Shown: positions 57,201 to 63,821 of the stretch, in pieces | How the letters are laid out: every line of letters starts with the position of its first letter | How positions within the stretch are numbered: position 1 is the first letter of the stretch | DNA from: Bolinopsis microptera | Lineage: Eukaryota; Ctenophora; Tentaculata; Lobata; Bolinopsidae | NCBI RefSeq assembly: GCF_026151205.1 | Contig: NC_087083.1 | Coordinates: forward strand, 3,424,536 to 3,488,535 | Direction of reading: 5' to 3' | DNA length: 64,000 nt | Position numbers and translations under genes: made by a program | The notes under the pieces: generated by a model | Databases searched by the model: none | Told to the model about the DNA's origin: nothing | What the model saw: the letters and a program-made list of their open reading frames with translations, nothing else

Positions 57201-60200
57201 TATACATTTTAACCTCGGTCTCATAGTCTGACTGATGTTGTCTGTCATCTCTAAAGCTTGGACCAGCTGGTTGATCTTCTTCTGGATATTTGTCTACGTA
57301 GGTCTGCTCTGGAGCTCTTGGAAGCATTGTGGGCAGGTTTCCAGCCGATGAGCAGTATTCTTCGTAAATTTGTTTCCCATTTTCCAAATATTTATCCATT
57401 GCTGATCAGTTGATATATCTGAAATGAAAACAGGTGTAATATTTAGGAGTGATGCGGTTTTAAAAAATGAAAGAATCAAGGATTAATACTTAATATATTT
57501 ATACTATATCACACAGCTCTCGTAGTACCTAATTATTGAATTTCAGTCAACTTCCAAAATGACTTACCATTTATTTAAAGTGGTCGTTTATTACCTTGAA
57601 ATAAAATAGTGGGTCCGAGGTTGGTTTTAGTGGCGTGTTTCCTTCTTGTCCTATAAAGCAGTAGTTAAGTTATGTAAAAAAGCCAGGTGTGCTCGAATAA
57701 TTACATACTATGAGCAATATTTAATTAATAAGATTCTCTCTGGTATGACTTGCTATTATCACTCATTCGAGGAATACATCAAATCAAATAACAACAATGT
57801 TCATTTTTCCTTATTAACGTTCAATTTTGAATAATTGGATCGAGTCGAATTGTAATGTAATAAGTTTAATAAACTTCAGGACACTTGTCCTGAAAAAAAT
57901 GGGAGCTCTTGCTACTGAGATGAATGACATATCAAGAATCAAGAGCTTATCGATCATTACGTGATTACGCGGGATTAGGTACTTATATGATGCACTTTGA
58001 CCAGGAAATGCTCGATTACAAAAATGGGAATCCTCAAAAAATATTAGTTGTGGGAAACAGTGCGCTAGATGGTCAGTAAACGTTTGGTGTATGCCCCTTA
58101 TAAAAATTACATAAAGAAGTATTTTTATTTGGTACCTGGTGTTGAGAGACTGTTAAGATTGTTTGAGTTGGTTTGATCCTCTCTTTCTGTGTACTGAATC
58201 CTGAAATTCTCCAAGTTATTTTCTTATACTTTATAAGGGGACGTACACCAAAACTTTTTTGCCAGGATTCGGGATTTGACTTAATATTATGAAATTTTTA
58301 AAAATCTCCAAAAAGACTTTTTTTTCGAAAGTGCGTTCTCTCAACAAAAAAAGTGTTATGCATCAAATTTTATTGTTTTTATCTATTTCAATAATCAATA
58401 ATGATTCGCAGAAGGAAGATTGAGTAGTCTGAACACTAAAACATTTACAAACTTGATAAAATAGGCCTAGGGCAGAGTCTTCACAAGATTGACTACAGGT
58501 AGAAAGTAGTTGCTTGAACAAGTTGTTTTGATCCTTTACTTCTGTCCACTGAAATCTGATATACTCCACGAGAGTCTCTTAATCTTATCGCTTTAAAATG
58601 ACGTGCTGGCTGCCGTATTCTAAAATGACACTAACTAAAATGTCCCTCAAATGAATCAACCAATTATTTAACTAATAAAGAACCCGTATAGAAAGAAGAT
58701 TGAGTTGTCTGAATACAGCCAAACATTCATATAGCTAAAAACCTGGAGTAGGTAAGATCAGTCTCCACAAGATAGATTGCAGTTAGGATTTAGGAAATAG
58801 TATTCCTCTCAGAACCGTTTTTAAATTTTCGTAAAATTCAGTAACTGAAATCACAATAGATATATGTTATTTGGTTTACAACAATTTTAGTCAAAATTTT
58901 GACTACATTTATGGTCGACTAAATTTGTCGTTCTTACTTAGGCATCACTATCCTTACTTGGCAAAACCTTTAAATTATAAATTTTCCGTGTACCAATAAG
59001 TTTTAAATGTTTCGCCGACAAACATGCGTCAATTTAAACAGGTCAACAAATCAGGCCAAAAAAAATTAAAAAAAAAATAAAAATTAAAAAAAAAAAAACA
59101 AAAAGAAAAAAAAAAAAACAAAAAAAAAAAAAAAAAAAACAAATCAGGCCGGATTTAGTGAAGCATTTTAATTTGGTACCTGATGTTGAGAGATTGTTAA
59201 AATTGTCTGAGTTGGTTTGATCCTCTCTTACTGTGTACTGAATCCTGAAATTCTCCATGTTATTTTCTTATACTTAGTAGTTTAAAAGTTATAATAGTAT
59301 AAAATTAGCTGTACCGTAATTGAGTCGTGTAACCCTACGGCCGGGACCTCATTATCGCAGTTGAAATGCAAAGGTATAAACCCGCGGCCGTCTATTATAT
59401 TCGAAAACACATGTATAACATTGTCGTATGAAAGTATGAACTCTCTCTACAGTCCAAAAAGACCGCAATAAGTGCTCCCTCCACCCCCTCTCCCCCTAAT
59501 AAGCTTATAGTATTACACAACAGTAAATATTGCGGCTAACCTAATTATTATTTATGTACCAATGCTGGCCATGCTGCCTATGCAGTAATGGGAGAGAGCG
59601 AGGAGGGAGAAAAAGTGAGTCATTTTATGTCACATTTGTGGTACAAAACCATCAATTAAACCACTTACCAACGGCTTATTTAAAAATGTTGCTTATAATT
59701 GGCTTGGTCAGAGTTTTTTCTAAAATATACCGAAAAAACCAGTCCCATGACTCTTACCGTTTTCTTAATTAAGCCACTCGGAAATTACACGCAGACAGAC
59801 AAACACACAGACAGACACACATTCTGAGATTATTATTGAGATTGCTAATTAATATGTAATAATGATTCACGAAGGAGGATTAAGTTGTATGAACACTATA
59901 ATGTTCACAAACCTGATAATCTAGGGTAGGATATGTCAGTCTTCACAAGATTGACTTAAGTTAGGAAGTAGTTTCTTGAATAAGTCCTTATGATCCTCTA
60001 CGGTACCGTACTTCTGTTCACTGAAATCTGATAAACTCCACGTGAGTTTTTTAATCTTATCGGCATCGCTTTAAAAAACGGCGTGCTGGCTGTGCTCTTT
60101 ATAATTCGCTCGCCCAAAAATTATCACGTGACTTTCATGGTTGTATGGTTTTGCATCCGAACAAAACGGTTTTATATAAACCTTCATCCTAACCCTAACC

Positions 60201-63200
60201 ATAACCCGGCCCGAAGCTATCCATAACCCTAACCACAACCCTAACCCGAGCCCTAAACAATTGAATTCGTGTTTTACTAGCCTGTCACGTGACCAAAACG
60301 TTTTGTGCCGTTGGGCGAGCGATTTAGTGGGAGCGGCTGGGCTGCCGTATTCTAAAATGACACAAACTGAACTTCCTCAAAAAATATCAACTAATTAATT
60401 ACCCAATCAAGAGCCAATATGAAAGAAAGTTAGTTGTCCTGAACACTATAAAAACATTCACAAACCTGATATCCTTGGCTCTTCACAAGATAAGTTCTGG
60501 TTACAGTTAGGAATTTGGAAATAGTTTTCCTCTCAGATCGTCTGTTAAAGTTTCGGACAATTCAATCACTGAAAACATTTGCATTCAATAACCATGAACT
60601 GTACTCAAAAATTGAAATATGTATCTCTCAAGTTATGATGAACCTTCGTTTTATTGTTATGATTTAATTACATAGCTTAAAATCCGCTTTGGTATTAATT
60701 ATAATATGTAAGTTGATTAATAAAACTATGCCAAAATGTAAATGAGTTTTATAACTTGGTAAAACCTCTTTACTATAAATCTTCCACGTACCTGCCAAGA
60801 AGCTGTAAATGTTTTGCTGACAAACACTCGTCAATTAAAACACGTTAACAAATCAGGCCTGAGTTTTAGTGCAAGCTTACTAGGTCTCAAGAAAAAGAAA
60901 TGGGTCAGAGCGAACTGAACGGAACACGATTCACGAGTCTCTCTTTGAGTGTAGATTAATATTATTCGTGTACGAACATGATATTACTATGAGTCACGTG
61001 CGCTTCACATGACCCGCCAGGGAGTGCTCTGGATAGCAGGTTAGGTAACGTGACGAGTAACGTGACATTTCATTAAATCAAGCTGCGGTGTTATATTACT
61101 CAACATGTTAAGTCATCGCCTGAAGGAACTAATTATCAGTTTTTTATAGCATGAAGTATATATATATATATATATGTATGGTCATTTTGGTAGTTGCAGT
61201 TCCACATCAAAAGAGTTGTACGTGGAATTGATAGAAAACATAATCTCATTGCGAACAGCTGCCCAGTCTCCGTAATACACAGCAACTTCTATGGTTGGGT
61301 ATTGTCAACCATGTGACAATGGAGAGACGGGGAGTATGAAAGGACCGTGAACGATGACGAAGAGATGAGAGGAGAAAAGAGGAGGCTGACGCAGCTGAGA
61401 GATCATGAGGAGCGAGAGAAATAACATGGTAGTAGACAGCTCTTTAAATGCTAGCTTGCTGACATAAGTAATCTACATTAACCTACACTGTGATAAGCTG
61501 TGGTGTGTTCCTCCCATTCTTCAGTCCGGTCACATTCCAGTGGTTCATCTAGTGTCATAAAACCCAGTTCCTTATCTCTGTTATCTCTTATTCTCTTGTA
61601 TCTTCTGAGACTGTGTTCACCCCTCCACAGGACCTCAAGGACCTGGCAGTTGGCACCTTCAAACAACTTCCACAGTGACATCTTCTAAATATAATAGTTA
61701 ATTATATTAAGATTTAGCTGAAAGGAACAAATAGTTCATGATCTAATAACTCAATGCAGTGGTCGAGTAAACATGAAGAAATGCAGCCACCTTTTTGTTT
61801 GGCAGGCAATATCCTGTCCAAAACATACAACTCTTCAATAACTTACTTTATTCAAGTCGATAAAACACAACAATTTTACAAAATAAAGTTTAACCCTTAA
61901 TGTTAGACCTACAACTGAAATTAATTAGAATTATAGAATGAAATTTTGTTATTAAAGCTTAAGCTTCTAAATTCGGGATAGCCTGTAGCAGGCAACGCCC
62001 GATTCTAATGCTTCTACAGACCTACACAAGTGCAAGTAAGTAAGTAAATATTTCATGCTAGGCATGTGGCACCCATTACGGTAACCATCCATTGAGTTTT
62101 TGCTTTTACCCTGTACTATAATTGCACAGCTCCCCATTTTAACCTCACACACGATTTCTCGAGCATTCGGCTGGGGTGAACCGGAGGCTGCATAGATCCT
62201 ATGGGATCCTTAGCAGAACGTCGACGACGCTCACCTCACGACTAGGTAGACAGCGGGTTTCGAACTCGCAACCTTACGATTGCAAAGCTGGTGCTCTAAC
62301 CAACTGCGTTACCTGGCCGTTGAAGACTCCGTACAGGCAGCCCAGCATTGTATTATTGTACTGAATGAAGACGAGTTTTCTGGTTTTGAGGTCTCCTAGA
62401 TACAGAGTAACAAAGATAGAGCTGGATATCAGACTTTGTTGAGTTGATAACATCTGATATGATGTGTCTCCTAATCTCACATTATCTGATTTGTTGGTTA
62501 CAATGTTTTGAGGTCTCCTAAATAATTTATTTCAGTGGTTACGGGGCGCGTATGTTTTCGTGCGGAGTATCTCACGACAGCAAACTTGGAATTGTAGGAG
62601 GACACTCAGGTGCAATGATACTGGACCTAGATACGGGGGAAACGAGGATATCTGTAGATAGTGGGTGCTTCTTTACTGCATTCCTACCCAACTCTTATCA
62701 GTTCGTTGTAGAGAGTAAGTATCTAGACAACCTCTCTTATCTATCTTTTAGAAATCCTATCTTTATAAACACTATCCCCTTCTTATCAACACTATATCTC
62801 CTCCTTATAAACACTATCCCTCCCCCTTATAAACACTATATCTCCTCCTTATAAACACTATCCCTCCTCCTTATCAACACTATCCCTCCTCCTTATAAAC
62901 ACTATCCCTCCTCCTTATAAACACTATTCCTCCTTCTTATAAACATTATCCCTCCTCCTTGTAAACATTATCCCCTTCTTATAAACACTATCCCTCCTCC
63001 TTATAAACATTATCCCTCTCCTTATAAACACTATACCTCCTCTTATAAACATTTATTCCTCATCCTTATAAACACTATCCTTCCTCCTTATAAACACTAT
63101 CCCTCCTCCTCATAAACACTATCCCTCCTCCTTATAAACACTATCCCTCCCCTTATAAACACTATATCTCCTCCTTATAAACACTATCCCTCCTCCTTGT

Positions 63201-63821
63201 AAACATTATCCATCCTCCTTATAAACAGTATCCCTCAACCTTATAAACACTATCCCTCCTCCTTATAAACACTATTCCTCATCCTTATAAACACTATCCC
63301 TCCTCCTTATAAACACTATTCCTCCTCCTTATAAACACTATCCCTCCTCCTTATAAACACTATCCCTCCTCCTTATAAACACTATCCCCTTCTTATAAAC
63401 ACTATCCTTCCTCCTTATAAACATTATCCCTCCTCCTTATAAACACTATACCTCCTCCTTACAAACATTATTCCTCATCCTTATAAACACTATCCCTCCT
63501 CCTTATAAACACTATCCCTCCTCCTCATAAACACTATCCCTCCTCCTTATAAACACTATCCCTCAACCTTATAAACATTTTTCCTCCTCCTTATAAACAC
63601 TATTCCTCATCCTTATAAACACTATCCCTCCTCCTTATAAACACTATTCCTCCTCCTAATCAGATGGAAGTGGAGTGTACTTGTACTCTGAAGACGGGTA
63701 GGGGATACAGTCACCAGCTTCTTCGGCCACCAGGCACAAGTAGAGACTGGTACTTTTCAAGAGGACCACCTGGTTACGGGGAGTAAAGACGGAACTGTCA
63801 GATTGTTTGATATGAAGACAG
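24240..63821 (+). CDS. DUF4062-NACHT-WD40 STAND NTPase gene (3' end outside window)
   Basis: Exons 24240-24292, 28346-32160, 32267-32426, 62536-62714, 63664-63697 and about 63700-63821. About 1450 residues are encoded here and more lie beyond. DUF4062 begins near residue 86 (RLFLSSTF...AERDE...VDLRWGV), as in NPHP3, TEP1 and NWD1-like proteins. A NACHT/AAA module follows with Walker A GDPGCGKS (403-410) and Walker [12 protein letters not shown] (Asp503), then a helical region, then WD repeats from about residue 900. Such STAND proteins are ATP-driven scaffolds that oligomerise on ligand binding. The specific role is unknown. Introns 1, 3 and 4 are repeat-filled, and intron 3 is about 30 kb. 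Phase agrees at joins 1-2, 2-3, 3-4 and 4-5. The 5-6 join does not. Confidence 0.85.
24308..28238. repeat. 31-bp array with CACGTG palindrome, about 127 copies
   Basis: Unit gataatatcacgtgatatac plus gttacttactt. Each holds the perfect 14-bp palindrome ATATCACGTGATAT, centred on an E-box. Variants are tatta-cgtg, which breaks the E-box, and tgtcacgtg. The array starts about 15 bp after the exon-1 donor and fills intron 1. Confidence 0.97.
28346..32160 (+). CDS. NACHT-WD gene exon 2 (DUF4062, NACHT, first WD repeats)
   Basis: A 3.8-kb exon, open throughout, between acceptor tggttttag and donor CAGG|gtatgt (phase 1). In order it encodes an acidic leader rich in E and A, DUF4062, a linker, the P-loop NTPase, a helical winged-helix/TPR-like region, and WD repeats with the usual GH and WD-type ends ([29 protein letters not shown]-like blades, [15 protein letters not shown]). 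Continuing past 32160 gives only a few intronic codons to a stop, so the join to 32267 is preferred. Confidence 0.9.
32267..32426 (+). CDS. NACHT-WD gene exon 3 (WD repeat)
   Basis: The acceptor cgacctcag is the one that restores frame. The nearer acacag at 32246 would give a stop. It encodes [19 protein letters not shown] then [10 protein letters not shown], a WD blade. The donor AAAGA|gtaggt is in phase 2, matching exon 4 30 kb away. Confidence 0.75.
32430..32653. repeat. 32-bp array at the exon-3 donor
   Basis: Six to seven units of ggataactaagttaaacttg plus ttaaacttacta, starting 4 bp after the exon-3 donor. Confidence 0.93.
32654..33019. other. Intron 3, before the LTR element
   Basis: Unique AT-rich sequence with no gene seen. 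Its last five bases, TTCAT, are the left target-site duplication of the LTR element. Confidence 0.6.
33986..37345 (-). CDS. Endonuclease-reverse transcriptase ORF of the AlkB LINE
   Basis: The open frame runs from 37345 to the stop at 33986. The APE-type endonuclease shows [42 protein letters not shown] and MSDHLAV. RT motifs are [58 protein letters not shown] and the catalytic YADD (about 726 codons after 37141). The thumb follows. Clade: Jockey/CR1/L2 group. There is no AUG upstream of the endonuclease core (the first Met is in LDMSDHL), so translation would need a -1 shift from the AlkB frame, or a 1-nt indel has split one long protein. No internal stop occurs. Confidence 0.88.
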   Translation of the reverse strand, partial: THRQGCITCCLNLIPGYRVTSYELNDNYNTITPTFNPYIRSHVLNQIGELTDDIDSSEIDLNNCISEILVSCKYQHPDNIKTPSNREIKILSLNVRSLVKNISNFREEIETFSKFDLICLNETNCKISNLPNGLNDIEIEQFYEPFIKEPARKSGKGGGLALYVNKRVCDYDKIQELELNLSPEEVTCGEFQLLKINNFKNGNKTKIIVNFYRSPSTSPKKFLEKFENVLRGLDRHSRKQIVFLGDANIDLVKYDTDAYSQDLISLLEKYGFAQTVSKPTRVTDHSATLIDHVYTNHVTNVISCNVVTLDMSDHLAVSTTISLGATPSLNERFRSQRVKNNNTSLKLEARVFNEANHAKFKELIVSETWDDATSSTCADEQYNSIYQTYMKHYNTAYPLKRDSSRRKFERADPKPWILPWLEAACNRKKLLFFDKTINPSQKNCDAYDKMKKFCHKHVNLAKEKYYKKMFDKYQNCSKSQWKIINGLLNRNRKKFGHTRLKDDDGTIISSDLAVAEKFNGYFSGIAASIKRQIAARRTFDPGGFKHFLKASCSNSMFLKPTSHGEVQKIISGLKNKSTLDCKIEPLKIANSCENFTRALANVINCSFSSGTFPNALKTAKVVPIHKGGSKLEVANYRPISLLGSFSKIYEKLMHARVLEFLDKNDSLFENQYGFRPGRSCEHALLNAQNSILHSLNKKQISLLLLLDYSKAFDVLDHETLLKKLDHYGIRGVAHEWFRSYLCNRSQYVTLNGTCSSSMPIVYGVPQGSILGPLLFVIYINDLPGISDFAKFILYADDANILISGTTLEEIQLKANQLISRLVDWVGANGLSLNVKKTCYMIFTRKRIDFSGFNLSIDNTVIERKTEARFLGVILDEKLTWKKHITAVRIKMGRYLGVMYKLKHLLPIKARLNIFQSLIQSHLNFCSLVWGFASKCHIESLFTKQKQGIRAVMSGYRYVNYRYKDGNPPEHTKSAFRLHNILTVHSVIVKNALILLHKVRNMPSLLPKSIKELFPHDIPTYNSTYEHNLSWFTTYNSPTFRNTLFFKGPMLSITKLSKDITIPSSTFSIEIFKNSAKRELLKLQSSGDDENWPNFLLYSIPGLRKSQREGRLQIDYSTEL
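37312..38031 (-). CDS. AlkB-type 2-oxoglutarate/Fe(II) dioxygenase ORF of the LINE
   Basis: 239 codons. The first 65 residues are low-complexity and Ser/Thr-rich. The rest is an AlkB fold: [19 protein letters not shown] with the iron-binding H-x-D at 156-158, [13 protein letters not shown], a distal His (211 or 214) in WEHAIHP, and Arg223/Arg229 in RVSVTFR, which bind 2-oxoglutarate in the family. All catalytic residues are present. AlkB enzymes remove methyl groups from DNA or RNA bases. In a LINE this could repair or demethylate template RNA, which is inference. The next frame overlaps its last 34 nt in a -1 register. The N-terminus may be lost with the 5' truncation. Confidence 0.85.
   Translation of the reverse strand: MQTSDFCMLLEKAEQTLDEYKEVIRSSSSLVARNSTPNTTSDPSTFVTGSPAGHEEVLEATPVRSLRSKFEFETHNVCDGLDFQRIGSRDVSYFGSSKYSYGSITHRAKAYPPSDHAVNKILDCIAEELDDPTFNRDNVTCMVTRYQTGSDSIPFHSDNETGLTGEIITASFGATRTLTFRNIVTDERREHELGNGTVYAMTTESQFFWEHAIHPEPGVTSCRVSVTFRRIDKVVLHAV
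38613..38627 (-). other. Polypurine tract-like sequence
   Basis: On the minus strand TTGGAAGAAAGGGACG abuts the TGTAAG edge of the LTR, the position of a retroelement PPT. Confidence 0.5.
39386..40439 (-). pseudogene. Decayed envelope-like region of the LTR element
   Basis: Three overlapping minus-strand frames (40224-40439, 39853-40236, 39386-39826) appear to be pieces of one protein broken by at least one single-base frameshift in an A-run near 39880. The last frame has a coiled-coil-like stretch, one strong membrane segment and a short Cys- and Pro-rich tail with basic residues, as in the transmembrane subunit of retroviral or errantivirus-type envelopes. Its place just before the 3' LTR fits. 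There is no family-level sequence match I can vouch for, so this is a topology-based call. It is not intact. Confidence 0.45.
41674..42020. repeat. Left terminal region of the DNA transposon
   Basis: The 22-bp TIR followed by several copies of ggcaggttt(t) or aaaacctgcc, many next to attaa or gttaa. Confidence 0.85.
42695..42743. repeat. Perfect 19-bp-stem hairpin
   Basis: TTATAGGTTGACCTCCCAC (42695-42713) is exactly complementary to 42725-42743, with an 11-base loop. It lies upstream of gene A inside the DNA transposon. No precursor-RNA evidence. Confidence 0.85.
43487..44590 (+). CDS. Transposon gene A, three exons, unknown protein
   Basis: Exons 43487-43927, 44044-44154 and 44273-44590, all phase 0 with strong donors (gtaagttg) and tctcag acceptors, give 289 residues. 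Residues 1-85 form a globular-looking region ([18 protein letters not shown], then [11 protein letters not shown]) ending in a basic patch (KRLRQKRKR), a possible nuclear signal. Residues 90-185 are acidic repeats of the EPEP, LDPEL type. Exon 2 is a tandem copy of the end of exon 1 with its intron (about 210 bp). Exon 3 encodes a compact 105-residue C-terminal domain ([14 protein letters not shown]...). I recognise no family. It is intact and spliced, and it ends 137 bp before gene B on the same strand. Confidence 0.65.
44728..46932 (+). CDS. Transposon gene B, three exons, unknown protein
   Basis: Exons 44728-45490, 45862-46670 and 46840-46932 give about 554 residues with phases matching (1 then 0). 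Exon 1 (254 residues) looks like beta-propeller or beta-rich repeats ([20 protein letters not shown], ...[11 protein letters not shown]) without a clear WD signature. Exon 2 has a leader ([10 protein letters not shown]) then a helical and beta domain ([29 protein letters not shown]). The first donor CAG|gttgtg is weak. The second, CAG|gtaatg, is strong. Unspliced, the frame would stop at 46760. Intron 1 hosts a MITE. No family recognised. Its position suggests a transposon-encoded or captured gene. Confidence 0.62.
45638..45815. mobile_element. 178-bp MITE in intron 1 of gene B
   Basis: Inverted ends GGTCGTTCAC and GTGAACGACC, with further pairing of attacataa and ttacgtaat. Two G-rich blocks (gaggggggagg) lie inside. 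It has no coding capacity. Confidence 0.75.
47517..48010 (+). pseudogene. MULE-type transposase fragment
   Basis: The first 91 codons end just before a one-base frame change near 47770. The next frame reads [17 protein letters not shown], then WHLPLF, a stop, and [15 protein letters not shown]. This is the recognisable MULE transposase signature (DGTFK..P..F.QL..IHG, then PL.Y.LLPGK), broken by at least one frameshift and one stop. The upstream half ([18 protein letters not shown]) fits the usual sequence before the signature. It is more GC-rich than its surroundings. It is not functional as it stands. Confidence 0.65.
48229..48471. repeat. Interstitial telomere-type repeat (CCCTAA)n
   Basis: About 40 units, the first several alternating ccctga and ccctaa and the rest pure. 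TTAGGG is the usual metazoan telomere repeat. Here it lies deep inside nested elements, so it does not mark a chromosome end. Confidence 0.95.
48740..49264. repeat. Right terminal region of the DNA transposon
   Basis: Three direct repeats of about 85 bp (aaaacctgccgatttaactt and surroundings) and scattered gcaggttt motifs end in the complementary 22-bp TIR. Confidence 0.85.
49273..52404 (-). other. LTR-element interior, 5' part (minus sense)
   Basis: 3.1 kb between the DNA transposon and the intact LTR. Only short frames occur (the longest on the minus strand is 112 codons, 51339-51677), none recognised. A 61-codon basic frame at 52162-52347 ([18 protein letters not shown]) lies just inside the LTR, where gag would start. 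No RT, protease or integrase motif seen. Confidence 0.5.
52384..52404 (-). other. Primer-binding-site-like sequence
   Basis: On the minus strand the LTR end is followed by AAT, then TGGAGACTGAAACGAGA. A PBS begins TGG and lies within a few bases of the LTR. I cannot match it to a particular tRNA. Confidence 0.35.
52405..53603 (-). repeat. LTR (high-coordinate copy), intact, 1199 bp
   Basis: Ends are TG...CA with 12-bp imperfect inverted ends. Two 16-bp repeats (ggagatgagtctgatc) lie at 53025 and 53047. A 75-codon open frame in each LTR is probably chance. Confidence 0.88.
53604..54735. other. Intron 3, after the LTR element
   Basis: It begins with the right TTCAT duplication. No gene or repeat is recognised. 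Confidence 0.5.
54739..54835 (+). mobile_element. tRNA-derived SINE fragment
   Basis: An A-box-like gtggcacaattggttag, partly duplicated, and a B-box ggttgcgagttcgaatccc are spaced as in a tRNA, but no acceptor stem pairs. It is a SINE head, not a tRNA gene. Confidence 0.5.
54930..57399 (-). pseudogene. NERD nuclease-SF1 helicase gene with frame breaks
   Basis: Four minus-strand frames in order. 57399-56599 (ATG, 266 codons) has a Cys cluster (CLCAG...CDKC) and a NERD-type nuclease core [20 protein letters not shown]. 56723-55695 has Walker [11 protein letters not shown] and Walker B HLFVDDIQ. 55744-55424 is a helicase core piece. 55316-54930 ends in the motif-VI-like [11 protein letters not shown] of UvrD/Pif1-type SF1 helicases. 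NERD-helicase fusions are known in animals and bacteria and are thought to act on foreign or damaged nucleic acid. Each hand-over needs a one-base shift or an unseen short intron, with more shifts near 55390, so it is a recent pseudogene or carries sequencing indels. An acceptor (catttcag, 57421) lies just before the ATG. Confidence 0.7.
57422..58134. other. Upstream of the NERD-helicase gene
   Basis: AT-rich. No gene seen apart from a short unconvincing frame at 57646. It could hold the promoter or first intron of the NERD gene. Confidence 0.4.
58135..59055 (-). repeat. Diverged exon-like repeat unit, copy 1
   Basis: Contains three minus-strand exon-like segments near 58140-58215, 58470-58565 and 58760-58860. 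Each has an AG acceptor context (gaatttcag, atttcag) followed by a related coding-like stretch, such as [18 protein letters not shown]. It ends with gtcaatttaaacaggtcaac plus aaatcaggcc. Possible alternative 5' exons of the NERD gene. Confidence 0.5.
59060..59142. repeat. A-rich simple sequence
   Basis: Poly-A broken by single c, g or t bases between the two exon-like repeat units. Possibly the remnant tail of a retroposed sequence. Confidence 0.8.
59160..60865 (-). repeat. Diverged exon-like repeat unit, copy 2
   Basis: The same three segments in the same order (59165-59260, 59930-60030, 60440-60580) and the same end (cgtcaattaaaacacgttaa plus caaatcaggcc). It is roughly 80 percent identical to copy 1 where alignable, and longer through insertions including a foldback element at 60106-60322. 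Confidence 0.5.
60106..60322. mobile_element. 217-bp foldback element (MITE-like)
   Basis: Inverted ends TCGCTCGCCCAA (60106-60117) and TTGGGCGAGCGA (60311-60322). Inner atcacgtgac and gtcacgtgac also pair. The middle holds degenerate ccctaa repeats (60187-60260). Confidence 0.75.
60866..62030. other. Intron 3, unassigned
   Basis: No convincing gene. It has a short TA microsatellite at 61159-61174. Opposing short frames at 61478-61688 are not supported by anything else. Confidence 0.4.
62031..62320 (-). mobile_element. tRNA-derived SINE, about 290 bp
   Basis: On the minus strand it starts GGCCAGGTAACGCAGTTGG with an A-box-like GTTGGTTAGAGC, then the B-box GGTTGCGAGTTCGAAACCC. About 200 bp of unrelated body follow, with a tail of ACTT repeats (tttacttacttacttgcac). 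The anticodon-like loop contains TGC, but the tRNA fold is incomplete at the 3' side. Confidence 0.7.
62536..62714 (+). CDS. NACHT-WD gene exon 4 (WD repeat)
   Basis: The acceptor tttatttcag and the donor GTAGAGA|gtaagt bound 179 bp, entering in phase 2 and leaving in phase 1. It encodes [20 protein letters not shown] then [12 protein letters not shown], a WD blade that continues exon 3 directly. This is the key evidence that the 30-kb stretch between is one intron. Confidence 0.8.
62752..63655. repeat. 22-bp pyrimidine-rich array before exon 5
   Basis: About 40 units of ccttataaacactatccctc plus ct, running right up to the exon-5 acceptor (ctcctcctaatcag). The array itself supplies the polypyrimidine tract. 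Confidence 0.93.
63664..63821 (+). CDS. NACHT-WD gene exons 5-6 (WD repeat) with a frame break
   Basis: From 63664 the frame continuing exon 4 reads [12 protein letters not shown] and stops at TAG (63699). From about 63704 another frame reads [18 protein letters not shown] then [18 protein letters not shown], an excellent WD repeat, up to a strong donor ACAG|gtaagt (63822). A GT at 63698 would leave an intron of only 20-40 nt, too short. A one-base indel in the G-run at 63695-63703 is the simplest explanation. Confidence 0.7.

Noticed and set aside
62230-62320. tRNA gene with TGC anticodon (minus strand)
   Set aside because: A- and B-boxes are good, but the acceptor stem does not pair and a 200-bp body with an ACTT tail follows. 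It is a SINE.
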